Positions 1 through 5,345 of a stretch of 5,654 bases of DNA are shown piece after piece (position 1 is the stretch's first letter; each line of letters begins with the position of its first letter). The translations under genes and the position numbers were made by a program. Source of the stretch: Pseudomonadota bacterium. GTDB lineage: Bacteria; Pseudomonadota; Alphaproteobacteria; Parvibaculales; Parvibaculaceae. Location: contig JAJXZC010000386.1 in assembly GCA_021780275.1 (NCBI GenBank), positions 1 to 5,654 on the forward strand, written 5' to 3'. The notes under the pieces were generated by a model that searched no databases, was not told the DNA's origin, and worked only from the letters and a program-made list of their open reading frames with translations.

Positions 1-50
1 ACTCACGGGGCAATTCTATCACGCCAATGCCACTAGACCTAACCCCCTGC

Positions 51-72
51 CCCCTTCCCTGAAGGGAAGGGG
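51..72. repeat. Perfect inverted repeat downstream of leuB
   Basis: CCCCTTCCC (51-59) pairs with GGGAAGGGG (64-72), nine base pairs with loop TGAA. It resembles the G/C hairpins of the repeat family, but I see no GGGTGAGGG-type tail beside it. It may be a degenerate member or an unrelated stem-loop. The region 1-50 to its left holds nothing else I can identify. Confidence 0.6.
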
Positions 73-92
73 AACAAGCTTGCTCGTCTCTC

Positions 93-124
93 CCCTCTCC
101 CTCTGGGAGAGGGCTGGGTGAGGG
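93..124 (+). repeat. Palindromic repeat copy 1 (short form) after leuB
   Basis: CCCTCTCCC (93-101) pairs with GGGAGAGGG (105-113), nine base pairs with loop TCT. It is followed by the tail CTGGGTGAGGG (114-124), nearly identical to the copy 2 tail. It ends 11 bp from the leuB stop. On the minus strand no T-run follows the stem, so it is not a standard terminator, although such a hairpin could protect the 3' end of leuB mRNA. Confidence 0.82.
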
Positions 125-135
125 CCTTGCTTGCC

Positions 136-1242
136 TTACCCGTTCAGCCGGTCGAGTTCCTTGAGGATCGCGTCGCCCATCGCGACCGTCCCGATTTTCG
201 TCATGCCCGGCTGCATGATGTCGCCGGTCCTGAGACCCTTCGCCAGCACCGCGTCGACCGCCTTTTCGAGAAGGTCGGCGCAGGCGCCGCGATCGAAGGT
301 GTAGCGCAACGCCATCGCGAAGGAGAGAACGGACGCGATCGGATTGGCGGCGCCCGTGCCGGCGATGTCGGGCGCGCTCCCGTGTACCGGCTCGTACATG
401 GCGTTCGCCTTGCCGCTTGCATCCTTCGCGCCGAGCGACGCCGAGGGCAGCATGCCGAGCGAGCCCGTCAGCATCGAGGCGATGTCGGAAAGCACGTCGC
501 CGAAAAGATTGTCGGTGACGATGACGTCGAACTGCTTCGGATTGCGCACGAGCTGCATGGCGCAATTGTCGGCGAGCATGTTCTCAAGCTTCACGTCGGA
601 GAACTTCTCCTTGTGGAGCTTCGCCACCTCCTCGAACCAGAGAACGCCCGTCTTCATCACGTTGCGCTTTTCGACCGACATGACGCGGCCCGAACGCTTG
701 CGCGCAAGATCGAAAGCGACCTCCGCGATGCGGCGGATCTCATGCGTTGTATAGACCTGGGTGTCGACGCCGCGCCGCTCGCCGTTTCCGAGATCGACGA
801 TCTCCTTCGGTTCGCCGAAATAGACGCCGCCGGTCAGCTCGCGCACGATCATGATGTCGAGACCCTCGACGATCTCGCGCTTCAGCGACGAGGCATCGGC
901 AAGCGCCGCGAAGCAGAGCGCGGGTCTCAGATTGGCGAAAAGCTCGAGATCCTTCCTGAGCCGCAGCAGGCCCGCTTCCGGTCGGCCCTCGTAAGGCACG
1001 TTATCCCATTTCGGTCCGCCGACCGCGCCAAGGAAGACCGCATCCGCCGCCTTGGCCTTCGCAACGGTTTCGTCGGTCACCGCGACGCCATGCTTGTCGT
1101 AGCAGCAGCCGCCGACAAGCTCATGCTCGACGGCGACGTCGAACTTGCGGTTCTTCGCATACCAGCCGATGACGCGCTCGACTTCGCCCATGACTTCCGG
1201 GCCGATGCCGTCGCCCGCCACGATCAGGATTTTCTTGGTCAT
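136..1242 (-). CDS. leuB: 3-isopropylmalate dehydrogenase
   Basis: This 368-residue NAD-dependent beta-decarboxylating dehydrogenase oxidises 3-isopropylmalate and releases CO2 to give 2-oxoisocaproate, the last precursor before leucine transamination. It acts as a cytoplasmic dimer. GDGIGPEV (10-17) and [11 protein letters not shown] (70-80) mark the N-terminal half. By analogy with the Thermus enzyme, R96, R106 and R134 bind substrate, Y141 (in [10 protein letters not shown]) and K192 are catalytic, and D225, D249 and D253 bind the metal ([13 protein letters not shown], 244-256). [20 protein letters not shown] (284-303) forms the NAD-binding loop, with H287, D292 and N300. The length is normal and all key residues are present. 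The ATG at 1240-1242 is preceded by GAGAGAAGA, a weak ribosome binding site close to the start. It is the last complete gene in the window. Confidence 0.97.
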   Translation of the reverse strand: MTKKILIVAGDGIGPEVMGEVERVIGWYAKNRKFDVAVEHELVGGCCYDKHGVAVTDETVAKAKAADAVFLGAVGGPKWDNVPYEGRPEAGLLRLRKDLELFANLRPALCFAALADASSLKREIVEGLDIMIVRELTGGVYFGEPKEIVDLGNGERRGVDTQVYTTHEIRRIAEVAFDLARKRSGRVMSVEKRNVMKTGVLWFEEVAKLHKEKFSDVKLENMLADNCAMQLVRNPKQFDVIVTDNLFGDVLSDIASMLTGSLGMLPSASLGAKDASGKANAMYEPVHGSAPDIAGTGAANPIASVLSFAMALRYTFDRGACADLLEKAVDAVLAKGLRTGDIMQPGMTKIGTVAMGDAILKELDRLNG

Positions 1243-1271
1243 TCTTCTCTCGCTGACTTCGATCTTTCTAG

Positions 1272-1306
1272 CCCTCTCCCCTTGGGGGAGAGGGTTGGGT
1301 GAGGGG
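1272..1306 (+). repeat. Palindromic repeat copy 2 (short form, tail to the right)
   Basis: CCCTCTCCCC (1272-1281) pairs with GGGGAGAGGG (1285-1294), ten base pairs with loop TTG. The tail TTGGGTGAGGGG (1295-1306) follows. Its last ten bases are the exact reverse complement of the copy 3 tail, which lies 28 bp away. It sits 29 bp upstream of the leuB start. Confidence 0.87.
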
Positions 1307-1334
1307 GAGCCCCGTAAAGAGTCTTTCGAAGAAG

Positions 1335-1389
1335 CCCCTCACCCGGCTTGCGTTCCGCAAGCCGACCTCTCCCCCTGCGGGGGAGAGGT
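1335..1389 (-). repeat. Palindromic repeat copy 3 (long form: two hairpins plus tail)
   Basis: Hairpin 1 pairs ACCTCTCCCCC (1365-1375) with its exact complement at 1379-1389, eleven base pairs with loop TGC. Hairpin 2 pairs CGGCTTGCG (1344-1352) with CGCAAGCCG (1356-1364), nine base pairs with loop TTC. The tail is CCCCTCACCC (1335-1344), pointing left. It begins 10 bases after the leuD stop and forms an inverted pair with copy 2. Confidence 0.88.
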
Positions 1390-1399
1390 AACGTATCGC

Positions 1400-2005
1400 T
1401 CAAAGCCAGGGCTGTTCCGCCGCGTGGCGCTTTTCATAGCCCGCGATGGTGTCGACCTTCTTGAGCGTCAGGCCCACGCCGTCGAGCCCTTCGAGCAGGC
1501 AATGCTTGCGGAAGGGATCGATGTCGAACCTGATGACGCCGCCGTCGGGCCCGCGGATTTCCTGGGCTTCGAGATCGACGGAGATGATCGCGTTCGAGCC
1601 GCGTTCCGCGTCGTCCATCAGCTTGTCGACATCCGACTGCGGCAGCACGATCGGCAGAATGCCGTTCTGGAAGCAGTTGTTGTAGAAGATGTCGGCGAAG
1701 CTCGGCGCGATCACGCAGCGGATGCCGAAGTCGAGCAGCGCCCAGGGCGCGTGCTCGCGCGACGAGCCGCAGCCGAAATTCTCGCCCGTGACGAGGATCT
1801 GCGCATGGCGATAGGCCGGCTTGTTGAGCACGAAATCCGGCTTCTCGTTGCCCTTCTCGTCATAGCGCATCTCGTCGAAGAGGTTCTTGCCGAGCCCCGT
1901 GCGCTTGATCGTCTTCAGGAACTGCTTCGGAATGATCATATCGGTGTCGATATTGATCAGCGGCATCGGCGCCGCGACGCCCGTGAGCTTGTCGAACTTG
2001 TCCAT
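1400..2005 (-). CDS. leuD: 3-isopropylmalate dehydratase (isopropylmalate isomerase) small subunit
   Basis: This 201-residue swivel-domain subunit completes the active site of LeuC in leucine biosynthesis. Family blocks are [15 protein letters not shown] at the start, [13 protein letters not shown] (18-30) and the substrate-binding [17 protein letters not shown] (74-90). [18 protein letters not shown] (102-119) follows, and the end is AAEQPWL. Length matches alphaproteobacterial LeuD. I chose the ATG at 2003-2005 because orthologues as I remember them begin MDKF and GGAAG lies four bases upstream. An ATG three codons earlier (2014) with AAAGG just before it is also possible. Extension to 2068 would translate palindromic repeat copy 4 and is not credible. 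The DUF559 stop lies 66 nt upstream. leuB follows after a 157-nt gap filled by two repeats. Confidence 0.96.
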   Translation of the reverse strand: MDKFDKLTGVAAPMPLINIDTDMIIPKQFLKTIKRTGLGKNLFDEMRYDEKGNEKPDFVLNKPAYRHAQILVTGENFGCGSSREHAPWALLDFGIRCVIAPSFADIFYNNCFQNGILPIVLPQSDVDKLMDDAERGSNAIISVDLEAQEIRGPDGGVIRFDIDPFRKHCLLEGLDGVGLTLKKVDTIAGYEKRHAAEQPWL

Positions 2006-2026
2006 GTCTTCCATCGCCTTTCTTAG

Positions 2027-2058
2027 CCCCCCACAAAGGGGGGGATGGGGTGGGGTGA
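2027..2058 (+). repeat. Palindromic repeat copy 4 (short form) between DUF559 and leuD
   Basis: CCCCCC (2027-2032) pairs with six of the seven Gs at 2038-2044, loop ACAAA. It is followed by the tail ATGGGGTGGGGTGA (2045-2058), a variant of the family tail. The tail points right, towards the DUF559 gene. The loop, however, resembles the opposite orientation of copies 5 and 6, so orientation is ambiguous. The hairpin ends 21 nt upstream of the preferred leuD start, and no T-run follows it on the minus strand. Confidence 0.7.
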
Positions 2059-2071
2059 CGCTTCGCAAAAA

Positions 2072-2416
2072 TCAGATAAGTCCCAATTCCCGCCTGATCG
2101 TCTCTTCCACGCCCTCGATATTCGTCAATACATCATTGTTCCAAAACCGGAGCACCTTGCAGCCTTCGCCTTCAAGCCACGCCGTTCGTTCTGCATCCCG
2201 CTTCAGTCCGTCTTCTTCATTGTGCTGTCCGCCGTCGACCTCAATCACCAGATTGAATGAGTGACACGCAAAGTCTGCGATGTACTTTCCGATCGGTGCC
2301 TGTCGTCTGAAATGAAATCCCTCTGCCCTCAGTTCTCTCAATTTCAGCCAGAGCTTTCGTTCCGTATCCGTCTGATCGGCTCGAAGTCGCCGGGCATTTT
2401 TATTCGCCATCATCAT
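2072..2416 (-). CDS. DUF559 (Vsr/PD-(D/E)XK-like) putative endonuclease
   Basis: This is a 114-residue protein of the DUF559 family, which is related to very-short-patch-repair (Vsr) and restriction-like nucleases; no exact substrate is established. Family signatures are the N-terminal ARRLRADQTDTERKLWLKLR (8-27) with conserved E19, then FHFRRQAPIGKYIADFAC (34-51) with D48. The core is FNLVIEVDGGQH (54-65) with E59, D61 and H65, followed by RDAERTAWLEGEGCKVLRF (73-91) and WNNDVLTN (92-99). The protein is full length for the family with no internal break. Three ATGs are in tandem (2416, 2413, 2410); the first has the best-spaced Shine-Dalgarno. GC is about 52% by hand count (180 of 345 bases), well below the leu genes. 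It lies between leuC and leuD, flanked by palindromic repeats, and looks inserted. Role unknown; Vsr-like repair, restriction or repeat-linked DNA cutting are possible. Confidence 0.9.
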   Translation of the reverse strand: MMMANKNARRLRADQTDTERKLWLKLRELRAEGFHFRRQAPIGKYIADFACHSFNLVIEVDGGQHNEEDGLKRDAERTAWLEGEGCKVLRFWNNDVLTNIEGVEETIRRELGLI

Positions 2417-2420
2417 CCCT

Positions 2421-2428
2421 TCACCTCC
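2421..2428 (-). promoter_or_regulatory. Ribosome binding site of the DUF559 gene, inside a repeat hairpin arm
   Basis: On the minus strand this reads GGAGGTGA, a near-perfect Shine-Dalgarno, with GGAGG ending seven bases before the ATG at 2414-2416. It decides the start among the three tandem ATGs. GGAGGT lies in one arm of repeat copy 5's first hairpin (2423-2430 with 2436-2443), so folding of the mRNA could hide it. Confidence 0.75.
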
Positions 2429-2479
2429 CCCTTGTGGGGAGGTCGAGAAATCCGCAGAGCGGATTTCTCGGGTGGGGGT
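2423..2479 (+). repeat. Palindromic repeat copy 5 (long form: two hairpins plus tail)
   Basis: Hairpin 1 pairs ACCTCCCC (2423-2430) with GGGGAGGT (2436-2443), loop CTTGT. Hairpin 2 follows at once: 2444-2455 pairs with 2459-2470, twelve perfect base pairs with loop AGA. The tail GGTGGGGGT (2471-2479) ends the element. The layout is the same as copy 3, although the second stem differs in sequence. The left arm of hairpin 1, read on the minus strand, contains the Shine-Dalgarno sequence of the DUF559 gene. Confidence 0.88.
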
Positions 2480-2497
2480 CGCGGAGGACAATCTGGA

Positions 2498-2510
2498 CCG
2501 ACTTCGTCGG
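2498..2510. repeat. Small hairpin between repeat copies 5 and 6
   Basis: A perfect five-pair stem, CCGAC (2498-2502) with GTCGG (2506-2510), has a TTC loop. It sits in the 40-bp spacer between the facing tails of copies 5 and 6. Its TTC (GAA on the other strand) loop is the same as that of the second hairpin of copy 3, so it may be a remnant of the same kind of element. The stem is short and chance is possible. Confidence 0.35.
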
Positions 2511-2519
2511 ACATCAAGT

Positions 2520-2556
2520 ACCCCCACCCCAACCCCTCCCCACAAGGGGGGAGGGG
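2520..2556 (-). repeat. Palindromic repeat copy 6 (short form, tail to the left)
   Basis: The hairpin pairs CCCCTCCCC (2533-2541) with GGGGAGGGG (2548-2556), nine base pairs with loop ACAAGG. It is followed leftwards by a tail whose minus-strand reading is TTGGGGTGGGGGT (2520-2532). It begins 10 bases after the leuC stop. It faces copy 5 as an inverted pair, with 40 bp (2480-2519) between the tails. It has no T-run, so it is not a typical intrinsic terminator for leuC. Confidence 0.85.
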
Positions 2557-2566
2557 CTTCAAGCGG

Positions 2567-3973
2567 TCACTTCATCTCTCGCACATCGACGAAATGGCCC
2601 GCGATCGCCGCCGCCGCCGCCATGGCGGGGGAGACGAGATGCGTGCGTCCGCCGCGGCCCTGACGGCCTTCGAAATTGCGGTTCGACGTCGAGGCGCAAC
2701 GCTCGCCGGGAGCGAGCTTGTCGGCATTCATCGCGAGGCACATCGAGCAGCCGGGCTCGCGCCATTCAAAGCCCGCTTCGAGGAAGATCTTGTCGAGGCC
2801 TTCGGCTTCCGCCTGTTCCTTCACGAGGCCGGAGCCCGGAACGACCATTGCATTGACGGTCGAGGCGACCTTCCTTCCCTTCGCGATGGCCGCCGCCGCC
2901 CGCAGGTCCTCGATGCGGCCATTGGTGCAGGAACCGATGAACACGCGGTCGATCGGAACCTCGGTGATCGGCGTGCCGGCCTTGAGGCCCATATATTCGA
3001 GCGCACGCTCCATCGCATGACGCTTGCCCTCGTCGGCCGCGTTCGCCGGATCGGGAATGCGGTCGGTGATGCGGATCACGTTTTCCGGGCTCGTGCCCCA
3101 GGTGATCATGGGCGGCAGATTGGCGATATCGATGTTCACTTCCTTGTCGAAATGCGCACCTTCATCCGACGGCAGCGTTTTCCAGTAGGCGACCGCCCTT
3201 TCCCAGTTCTCGGCCTTCGGCGCCATGGGACGGCCCTTGAAATATTCGAAGGTCTTTTCGTCCGGCGCGATCATGCCGGCGCGCGCGCCCGCCTCGATCG
3301 TCAGGTTGCAGACGGTCATGCGGCCTTCCATCGACAGATCGCGGATCGCCTCGCCCGCATATTCGACGACATAGCCGGTACCGCCCGCCGTGCCGATATG
3401 GCCGATGATGGCGAGCGCGATATCCTTGGCGGTGAATCCCGCCGGCGCCTTGCCGACGACGTTGATCCGCATGTTCTTCGCCTTCGCCTGGATCAGCGTC
3501 TGCGTCGCGAGAACATGCTCGACCTCCGACGTGCCGATGCCATGGGCGAGCGCGCCGAAAGCGCCATGCGTCGAGGTGTGGCTGTCGCCGCAGACGATCG
3601 TCGTGCCCGGCAGCGTGAAGCCCTGCTCGGGACCGACGATATGGACGATGCCCTGTCGCTTGTCGCTCATTTCCAGATATTCGACGCCGAAATCCTTCGC
3701 ATTGTGTTCGAGCGTTTCGACCTGGATGCGGCTCTCTTCATCCGCGATGCCTTTTGAGCGGTCGGTCGTCGGCACGTTGTGATCGGCGACGGCGAGCGTC
3801 TTTCCCGGCGCGTGAACCTTGCGGCCCGACATGCGCAGACCCTCGAAGGCCTGCGGGCTCGTCACTTCATGTACGAGGTGGCGGTCGATATAGAGAAGGC
3901 CGGTGCCGTCCTCCTGCATGTCGACGAGATGCGCATCCCAGATTTTGTCGTACATGGTGCGGGGTGCAGCCAT
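2567..3973 (-). CDS. leuC: 3-isopropylmalate dehydratase (isopropylmalate isomerase) large subunit
   Basis: This 468-residue aconitase-family protein pairs with LeuD to convert 2-isopropylmalate to 3-isopropylmalate in leucine biosynthesis. The three cysteines that bind the [4Fe-4S] cluster are visible: C349 in FIGSCTNGR, and C409 and C412 in [11 protein letters not shown]. Other family blocks are [16 protein letters not shown] (28-43), [18 protein letters not shown] (128-145), [13 protein letters not shown] (148-160), [18 protein letters not shown] (429-446) and the C-terminal [14 protein letters not shown]. The length is normal for the bacterial enzyme. The ATG at 3971-3973 has AGGAG seven bases upstream. 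It lies 156 nt downstream of rplS with a terminator between, so it should have its own promoter in about 3974-4054. A TTGACG box at 4029-4034 is present but has no convincing -10 partner. Its partner leuD starts 561 nt beyond the leuC stop, past a repeat-flanked DUF559 gene. Confidence 0.97.
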   Translation of the reverse strand: MAAPRTMYDKIWDAHLVDMQEDGTGLLYIDRHLVHEVTSPQAFEGLRMSGRKVHAPGKTLAVADHNVPTTDRSKGIADEESRIQVETLEHNAKDFGVEYLEMSDKRQGIVHIVGPEQGFTLPGTTIVCGDSHTSTHGAFGALAHGIGTSEVEHVLATQTLIQAKAKNMRINVVGKAPAGFTAKDIALAIIGHIGTAGGTGYVVEYAGEAIRDLSMEGRMTVCNLTIEAGARAGMIAPDEKTFEYFKGRPMAPKAENWERAVAYWKTLPSDEGAHFDKEVNIDIANLPPMITWGTSPENVIRITDRIPDPANAADEGKRHAMERALEYMGLKAGTPITEVPIDRVFIGSCTNGRIEDLRAAAAIAKGRKVASTVNAMVVPGSGLVKEQAEAEGLDKIFLEAGFEWREPGCSMCLAMNADKLAPGERCASTSNRNFEGRQGRGGRTHLVSPAMAAAAAIAGHFVDVREMK

Positions 3974-4054
3974 TTTCTTTCTCCTTTTACGGGGCCTTGT
4001 CGGCTTGCGGCCGGGCGCGCCGTGGGGGCGTCAATTCAGATGAGTGCGGCGGCC

Positions 4055-4097
4055 AAAAAAGCGAAAAGCGGGCTCGGGGTCTGGCCCCCGCCCGCTT
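4055..4097 (-). terminator. Rho-independent terminator after rplS
   Basis: The stem pairs 4066-4072 (AAGCGGG) plus 4075-4079 (CGGGG) with 4086-4090 (CCCCG) plus 4091-4097 (CCCGCTT): 12 base pairs with a 2-base bulge at 4073-4074 and a six-base loop. Read on the minus strand, the 3' arm ends in CCCGCTTTT, then CGC, then six Ts (4055-4060). This is the standard hairpin plus U-tract layout, 33 nt beyond the rplS stop. It separates the translation cluster from leuC. Confidence 0.85.
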
Positions 4098-4129
4098 CTT
4101 GCGTCTCGTCCAATCGTCTGCCGACGAAA

Positions 4130-4522
4130 TCAGGCGGCGCCGTTCTCTTGCGAGCGGGCTTTGTTGTCCTGCTTCTCGGCAATTCGGGCCGACTTGCCGC
4201 GGCGGCCGCGCAGATAATAGAGCTTCGCGCGGCGCACCCGGCCCTTGCGCACGACCTTGATCGAGTCGACCAGCGGGCTGTAGAGCGGGAAGACGCGCTC
4301 GACGCCTTCGCCGTAGGAAATCTTGCGGACGGTGAAGTTCTCGTTGAGGCCGCCGCCCGAGCGCGCGATGCACACGCCCTCATAGGCCTGCAGACGCGAA
4401 CGCTCGCCTTCGACAACCTTCACATTGACGATCAGCGTGTCGCCGGGCGCGAAATCGGGGATCTCCTTCGTGGCGGAGAGCGTTCCCATCTGCTCCTGAT
4501 CGAGCTGCTCAATGATATTCAT
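4130..4522 (-). CDS. rplS: 50S ribosomal protein L19
   Basis: This is a 130-residue L19 protein, which sits at the 30S-50S interface of the ribosome. Family blocks in order are [12 protein letters not shown] at the N-terminus, [16 protein letters not shown] (24-39), [12 protein letters not shown] (43-54) and [15 protein letters not shown] (69-83). The basic end [16 protein letters not shown] (91-106) is followed by RRGKSARI and a short polar tail. I chose the ATG at 4520-4522 because the L19 consensus begins there and GAGG lies eight bases upstream. A further in-frame ATG at 4573 would add a proline-rich, low-complexity 17-residue stretch unlike L19. The gene is the last of the rimM-trmD-rplS group. 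A strong terminator follows 33 nt after the stop codon, so it probably ends that transcript. Confidence 0.96.
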   Translation of the reverse strand: MNIIEQLDQEQMGTLSATKEIPDFAPGDTLIVNVKVVEGERSRLQAYEGVCIARSGGGLNENFTVRKISYGEGVERVFPLYSPLVDSIKVVRKGRVRRAKLYYLRGRRGKSARIAEKQDNKARSQENGAA

Positions 4523-4560
4523 CTGTCTAACCTCAGGTCTTGAAGGCGCCGGCGCCGGGC

Positions 4561-4594
4561 CCGGATGGGCCATTTCGGGGATAACCCCGTCCGG
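4561..4594 (-). promoter_or_regulatory. Composite hairpin in the rplS leader
   Basis: The 100-nt trmD-rplS gap holds an inner stem, CGGGG (4576-4580) with CCCCG (4585-4589) and loop ATAA. An outer stem, CCGGA (4561-4565) with TCCGG (4590-4594), stacks directly on the right arm and leaves a 10-base bulge on the left. It lies about 40 nt upstream of the rplS start. L19 leader regulation is known in Bacilli, but I recognise no described alphaproteobacterial motif here. The structure is visible; a regulatory role is a guess. Confidence 0.3.
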
Positions 4595-4622
4595 AAGCGC
4601 GCTTCACTATCACACTTCATTG

Positions 4623-5345
4623 TCACTGGCGACTGTCTTTGGCTTTTCTTTCGAGAAATTTCTGCCAGAGGTCGGGTCGCCGCTCTTTCGTTAACGCCTC
4701 GGCCATGGCACGCCGCCAGGCCTTGATCTTGCCGTGGTCCCCGGAGGTCAGGACCGCCGGGATTTCGCGGCCCTCGAAACTCTGGGGCCGCGTGTAATGC
4801 GGGTATTCGAGAAGCCCGCTTTCGAAACTCTCATCCTCGCCCGAGGCTTCCTTGCCCATGACCCCCGGCAGAAGCCTCACGGCCGCATCGAGAAGGGCCA
4901 GCGCCGCCGGCTCCCCCCCGGACAGGACGAAATCCCCGAGGCTCACCTCTTCCATCGCTCGGGCCTCGATGACCCGCTCGTCGAGTCCTTCGAACCGCCC
5001 GCACAGAAGCGTGACGCCCGGTCCCGCCGCCAGAGCCCTGACCCGCGCCTGCGTCAGCGGCGCGCCCCGGGGACTCAAATAAATCAATGGCTTCGACGAT
5101 CCTTGCGGATGCGCCGCATCGATCGCCGCCGCCACCACATCGGCCCGCATCACCATGCCCGGACCGCCGCCCGAAGGCGTGTCGTCGACCGTGCGGTGCC
5201 GGTCATGCGCGAAGCCGCGTATGTCCACCGCATCGAGCCGCCAGCTGCCGGCCTCGAGCGCCCGGCCCGCCAGCGACAGCCCGAGCGGCCCCGGAAACAT
5301 CTCCGGGAAGAGCGTCAGCACCGTCGCCGACCAGGCCTCAGCCAT
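4623..5345 (-). CDS. trmD: tRNA (guanine-N1-)-methyltransferase TrmD
   Basis: This is a 240-residue SPOUT-class methyltransferase that transfers a methyl group from SAM to G37 of tRNAs reading CNN codons, preventing +1 frameshifts. It works as a cytoplasmic dimer. The N-terminal trefoil-knot domain shows TLFPEMF (11-17), [13 protein letters not shown] (54-66), [11 protein letters not shown] (89-99), [13 protein letters not shown] (113-125) and [14 protein letters not shown] (135-148), which form the SAM-binding knot. The interdomain segment carries R157 and YPHYTRP (181-187). [12 protein letters not shown] (201-212) belongs to the C-terminal tRNA-binding domain. The length is normal. The ATG at 5343-5345 has GAGGAG four bases upstream, inside the end of rimM. 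Without gaps, the position I recall as catalytic Asp169 of E. coli TrmD is E172 here, with D171 beside it; this may be lineage-typical. rplS begins 100 nt downstream of the stop. Confidence 0.96.
   Translation of the reverse strand: MAEAWSATVLTLFPEMFPGPLGLSLAGRALEAGSWRLDAVDIRGFAHDRHRTVDDTPSGGGPGMVMRADVVAAAIDAAHPQGSSKPLIYLSPRGAPLTQARVRALAAGPGVTLLCGRFEGLDERVIEARAMEEVSLGDFVLSGGEPAALALLDAAVRLLPGVMGKEASGEDESFESGLLEYPHYTRPQSFEGREIPAVLTSGDHGKIKAWRRAMAEALTKERRPDLWQKFLERKAKDSRQ

Noticed and set aside
51..113. Hairpins after leuB as an intrinsic terminator
   Set aside because: On the minus strand no run of Ts follows either stem (51-72 or 93-113), so only a non-canonical role could be claimed.
118..1302. 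A 394-codon plus-strand open frame
   Set aside because: It lies antisense to leuB, and its end is translated palindromic repeat (copy 2). There is no family resemblance.
1272..1389. CRISPR array
   Set aside because: The repeats are few, inverted and of differing length, with no regular spacers and no cas genes.
2006..2068. N-terminal extension of LeuD from the ATG at 2068
   Set aside because: The extra residues translate repeat copy 4, whereas orthologues begin at MDKF. A three-codon extension to 2014 remains possible.
2417..2545. N-terminal extension of the DUF559 protein from an upstream ATG at 2545
   Set aside because: The extra 43 residues are translated repeats (copies 5 and 6). The family domain begins after 2416, where the Shine-Dalgarno lies.
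2261..3757. A 498-codon plus-strand open frame
   Set aside because: It lies antisense to leuC, whose protein shows all family motifs, and its translation is Arg/Asp/Ala-rich with no recognisable domain. It is a GC-rich shadow frame.
4029..4034. TTGACG as the -35 box of a leuC promoter
   Set aside because: At 16-19 bases downstream there is only GC-rich sequence without a TATAAT-like box, so I do not call a promoter.
3974..4054. Leucine leader-peptide attenuator ahead of leuC
   Set aside because: There is no ATG on the minus strand in this stretch and no run of Leu codons. The hairpin nearby is the rplS terminator.
4523..4573. N-terminal extension of L19 from the ATG at 4573
   Set aside because: The extra 17 residues are proline-rich, unlike L19, and the ATG at 4522 has a proper GAGG site.
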